From: Desulfobacterales bacterium
Lineage (GTDB): Bacteria > Desulfobacterota > Desulfobacteria > Desulfobacterales > JASFBJ01
NCBI GenBank assembly: GCA_030149585.1
Contig: JASFBJ010000120.1
Coordinates: 1 to 10,085 of the forward strand
Direction of reading: 5' to 3'
Length of the DNA stretch: 10,085 nucleotides
Position numbers and translations under genes: made by a program. The notes below the pieces were generated by a model. The model ran no database searches. It saw only the letters and a program-made list of their open reading frames with translations, and was not told the origin of the DNA. Position 1 is the first letter of the stretch; each line of letters opens with the position of its first letter. Positions 8,357-10,085 of the stretch are shown here, piece by piece.

Positions 8357-9373
8357 ATGAAAAATAATGAGACAATTCTTATAACCGGCGGTGGGGGTTT
8401 TCTTGGCTCTGCCATTATAAAACTTTTGATGAAAAACAAAGTTGAGATTATCAGTTTTGCAAGGAATCATTATCCTGAACTTGATAAACCTGGAATTAAA
8501 CAGATTCAGGGGAGCATTATTGACCAAAATGCCATTTCAGCTGCCTGCAAAAACGTCAATACTGTTTTTCATGTGGCTGCAAAGCCTGGTATTTGGGGAA
8601 AATACAAAGATTATTATCAAACAAATGTTATTGGTACCCAAAATGTTATTCAAGCCTGCAGGCAAAACAAGGTGAGCTCTTTGATTTATACCAGCTCCCC
8701 TAGCGTGATATTCACGGGTTTTGATATGGAAGGTGTTGATGAATCAGCCCCATATCCTGAAAAATACCATGCTCATTATCCTGAAACCAAAGCCATGGCC
8801 GAACGCCTTGTGGTAAAAGCCTCAAAAAAAGGATTACCGGCCATTATTTTAAGGCCCCATCTGATCTGGGGACCTGGAGATAACCATTTGGCTCCAAGAA
8901 TTATTGCAAGAGCTAAAAAGCTTATCCGCGTAGGAAACGGCACAAATTTGGTGGATACAATCTATATTGAAAATGCAGCTCAGGCTCATCTTCTGGCAGC
9001 CAGGGCCCTTAAAAACAGACCAAAACTTTCAGGAAATATCTATTTTATCAGCCAGGATGAACCGATTTTTCTCTGGAAGATGATCGATAATATTCTTGCA
9101 GCAGGTGGAAAAGCGCCAATAAAAAAATCAATTTCAAAAAGAACCGCTTATATTATTGGTGCTATGATTGAAGTAATTTATAAAATAGCTGATAAATTAT
9201 TTCGTTTAAAACAAGAACCCCCTTTGACCCGCTTTGTAGCTCAAGAGCTTGCCACAGCGCACTGGTTTAATATCAGCGCGGCTAAAAAAGATTTGGGTTA
9301 TAAACCAAATATTTCAATTAACGAGGGGCTGGTTCATTTGCAAAAATGGTTAAATAAAAAAGCAGAGGCGTAA
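8357..9373 (+). CDS. oleD: OleD, NAD(P)H-dependent 2-alkyl-3-ketoacid reductase (extended SDR family)
   Basis: OleD reduces the ketone of the OleA product to the 2-alkyl-3-hydroxyacid that OleC uses. The 338-residue protein is an extended short-chain dehydrogenase of the 3-beta-hydroxysteroid dehydrogenase/epimerase type. The N-terminal Rossmann loop is TGGGGFLGS (10-18), the catalytic Ser lies in YTSSPSV (Ser113/114), and Tyr141/Lys145 form the YxxxK pair in HYPETKAMAE. LRPHLIWGPGD (165-175) is the usual substrate-side segment. YTSSPSVIFTGFD and DESAPYPEKY are typical of OleD. The gene follows oleC after 33 bases. An AAGGGA (8325-8330) is 26 bases before the ATG, too far to serve it, and no in-frame start lies closer because stop codons intervene. 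The ATG at 8357 is therefore retained despite an A-rich, poor initiation region. Confidence 0.92.
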   Translation: MKNNETILITGGGGFLGSAIIKLLMKNKVEIISFARNHYPELDKPGIKQIQGSIIDQNAISAACKNVNTVFHVAAKPGIWGKYKDYYQTNVIGTQNVIQACRQNKVSSLIYTSSPSVIFTGFDMEGVDESAPYPEKYHAHYPETKAMAERLVVKASKKGLPAIILRPHLIWGPGDNHLAPRIIARAKKLIRVGNGTNLVDTIYIENAAQAHLLAARALKNRPKLSGNIYFISQDEPIFLWKMIDNILAAGGKAPIKKSISKRTAYIIGAMIEVIYKIADKLFRLKQEPPLTRFVAQELATAHWFNISAAKKDLGYKPNISINEGLVHLQKWLNKKAEA

Positions 9374-9382
9374 AATAAAGAC

Positions 9383-9883
9383 ATGGAATTAACAAATATT
9401 ATTTCTCTTGAAAAATGGATGGAACTGGAAAAAAAGATTAATCGTAAAACCGGCCTGGATGTTAATGTGTTCAATATTGCGGGTATTCGAATCACTGAAT
9501 TTAAAAAGTGGGCCAATGCACTTTGCCCGGCAATAAAAGACACTGATAAAGGTCAAAGTTTTATCTGTGCGGTAGCCCATATGAATCTTGCCGCTCTTGC
9601 CAGAGATACGAAAAAAACAATTATTGAAGAGTGTGATGCAGGACTGATAAAAATTGTTGTCCCGATTTTTGTTAATCATGAATATTCTGGAGCTGTTGGT
9701 GCCTGTGGCCTTTTAATGGATGATGGTGAAGTTGATTCATTTTTAATCAATAAAATTACAGAGATCGAAGAGGATAAAATAGAAAACCTTTCCATTGGAA
9801 TAAAAACTCTTTCCAAAGAAAAGCAACAGGAAATTGCAGAGTTTATTGAACAGCAATTAGATATAATCCTGAGCGCAACCTGA
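9383..9883 (+). CDS. Stand-alone PocR-type ligand-binding sensory domain protein
   Basis: This 166-residue soluble protein looks like a single PocR domain, a PAS-like sensor usually attached to AraC-type regulators, histidine kinases or other signalling outputs. The diagnostic Cys pattern is present: Cys48 in ALCPAI, Cys62 in SFICAVAH and Cys84 in EECDAGLIKIVVPI. The last corresponds to the family's CHAGL...P motif with Asp in place of His. GAVGACGL (103-110) matches the Gly-rich strand that follows. No helix-turn-helix, kinase or other output domain is present; the C-terminal ~50 residues are acidic and helical. The gene starts 9 bases after the oleD stop, so it is probably the last gene of the operon. 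PocR in Salmonella responds to propanediol, and the family has been predicted to bind simple hydrocarbon derivatives. A role in sensing lipid or hydrocarbon intermediates is inference only. Confidence 0.75.
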   Translation: MELTNIISLEKWMELEKKINRKTGLDVNVFNIAGIRITEFKKWANALCPAIKDTDKGQSFICAVAHMNLAALARDTKKTIIEECDAGLIKIVVPIFVNHEYSGAVGACGLLMDDGEVDSFLINKITEIEEDKIENLSIGIKTLSKEKQQEIAEFIEQQLDIILSAT

Positions 9884-10085
9884 GAGATTTTAAACCTTTC
9901 CAGCCATACAGAAAAAATAATGGCGACCACAGGAAAATCAGACAGCTTTTAACCTGTTGACTATTGCCGGCCGGCAAAATGGAGGATCGTCTGAAAATTG
10001 TGTGCTTAGGAACGGGGTCGAAATAACTTCCACAAGCAGACGCATAGATTTAGGTTATGTTTGTTCGATCTACCCGATCTAAAAT
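9884..10085. other. Non-coding right end, no recognisable gene
   Basis: No supported gene is seen on either strand. There are only tiny open frames, such as 9979-10026 (15 codons). No clear intrinsic terminator follows the PocR-type gene. The stretch is less AT-rich than the intergenic gaps of the operon and carries a GC-rich palindrome. It could be an ordinary intergenic region or the edge of a repeat or mobile element lying to the right. I cannot identify it. Confidence 0.5.
9964..9977. repeat. 14-bp perfect GC-rich palindrome
   Basis: TTGCCGGCCGGCAA is its own reverse complement. It lies 80 bases after the PocR-type gene in otherwise featureless DNA. It could be a regulator binding site, part of a small interspersed repeat, or chance. 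It has no loop and no T tract, so it is not a convincing terminator. Confidence 0.6.

Noticed and set aside
9979..10026. Small open frame of 15 codons after the PocR-type gene
   Set aside because: It is too short, lacks any recognisable motif and has no independent support as a gene.

Overview
The window looks like a piece of a Gram-negative, AT-leaning (roughly 40% GC) genome. My best guess is a marine or anaerobic deltaproteobacterium (Desulfobacterota, Desulfobacterales-like). That guess rests on composition and on the PUFA-synthase, Ole and PocR gene mix; it is not a phylogenetic result. All convincing genes lie on the + strand and are closely packed, as in a single operon that enters from the left edge.

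Region 1 (2-4657) is the 3' part of a very large gene for a PfaC-type subunit of a polyunsaturated fatty acid (PUFA/secondary lipid) synthase. It contains the end of a catalytic ketosynthase, a chain-length-factor-like ketosynthase that has lost its catalytic Cys, and two FabA-like dehydratase regions, each a pair of hotdog folds. Region 2 (4644-9373) is a complete oleA-oleB-oleC-oleD set for head-to-head hydrocarbon (long-chain olefin) synthesis. oleA overlaps the end of pfaC by 14 bases and oleB overlaps oleA by 7, which suggests translational coupling. oleB and oleC are separated by a 72-base gap with a perfect 16-bp inverted repeat. oleD follows oleC after 33 bases. Region 3 (9383-9883) starts 9 bases after oleD and encodes a small stand-alone PocR-type ligand-binding domain. 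Region 4 (9884-10085) has no recognisable gene; it holds a 14-bp GC-rich perfect palindrome.

Proposed working model (inference): the iterative Pfa complex makes a polyunsaturated acyl chain. OleA condenses two activated acyl chains into a 2-alkyl-3-ketoacid, OleD reduces the ketone, OleC closes the hydroxyacid to a beta-lactone, and OleB decarboxylates the lactone to an internal olefin. In Shewanella such PUFA-derived chains give a very long polyene hydrocarbon (C31:9). Here the two pathways appear physically fused into one transcription unit, with a putative small-molecule sensor at its end. PocR domains were predicted from comparative genomics to sense simple hydrocarbon derivatives, so a PocR domain encoded next to a hydrocarbon-making pathway is the most intriguing feature of the window. 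The other Pfa parts (PfaA, PfaB, PfaD, PfaE) are not in view and would have to be upstream or elsewhere.
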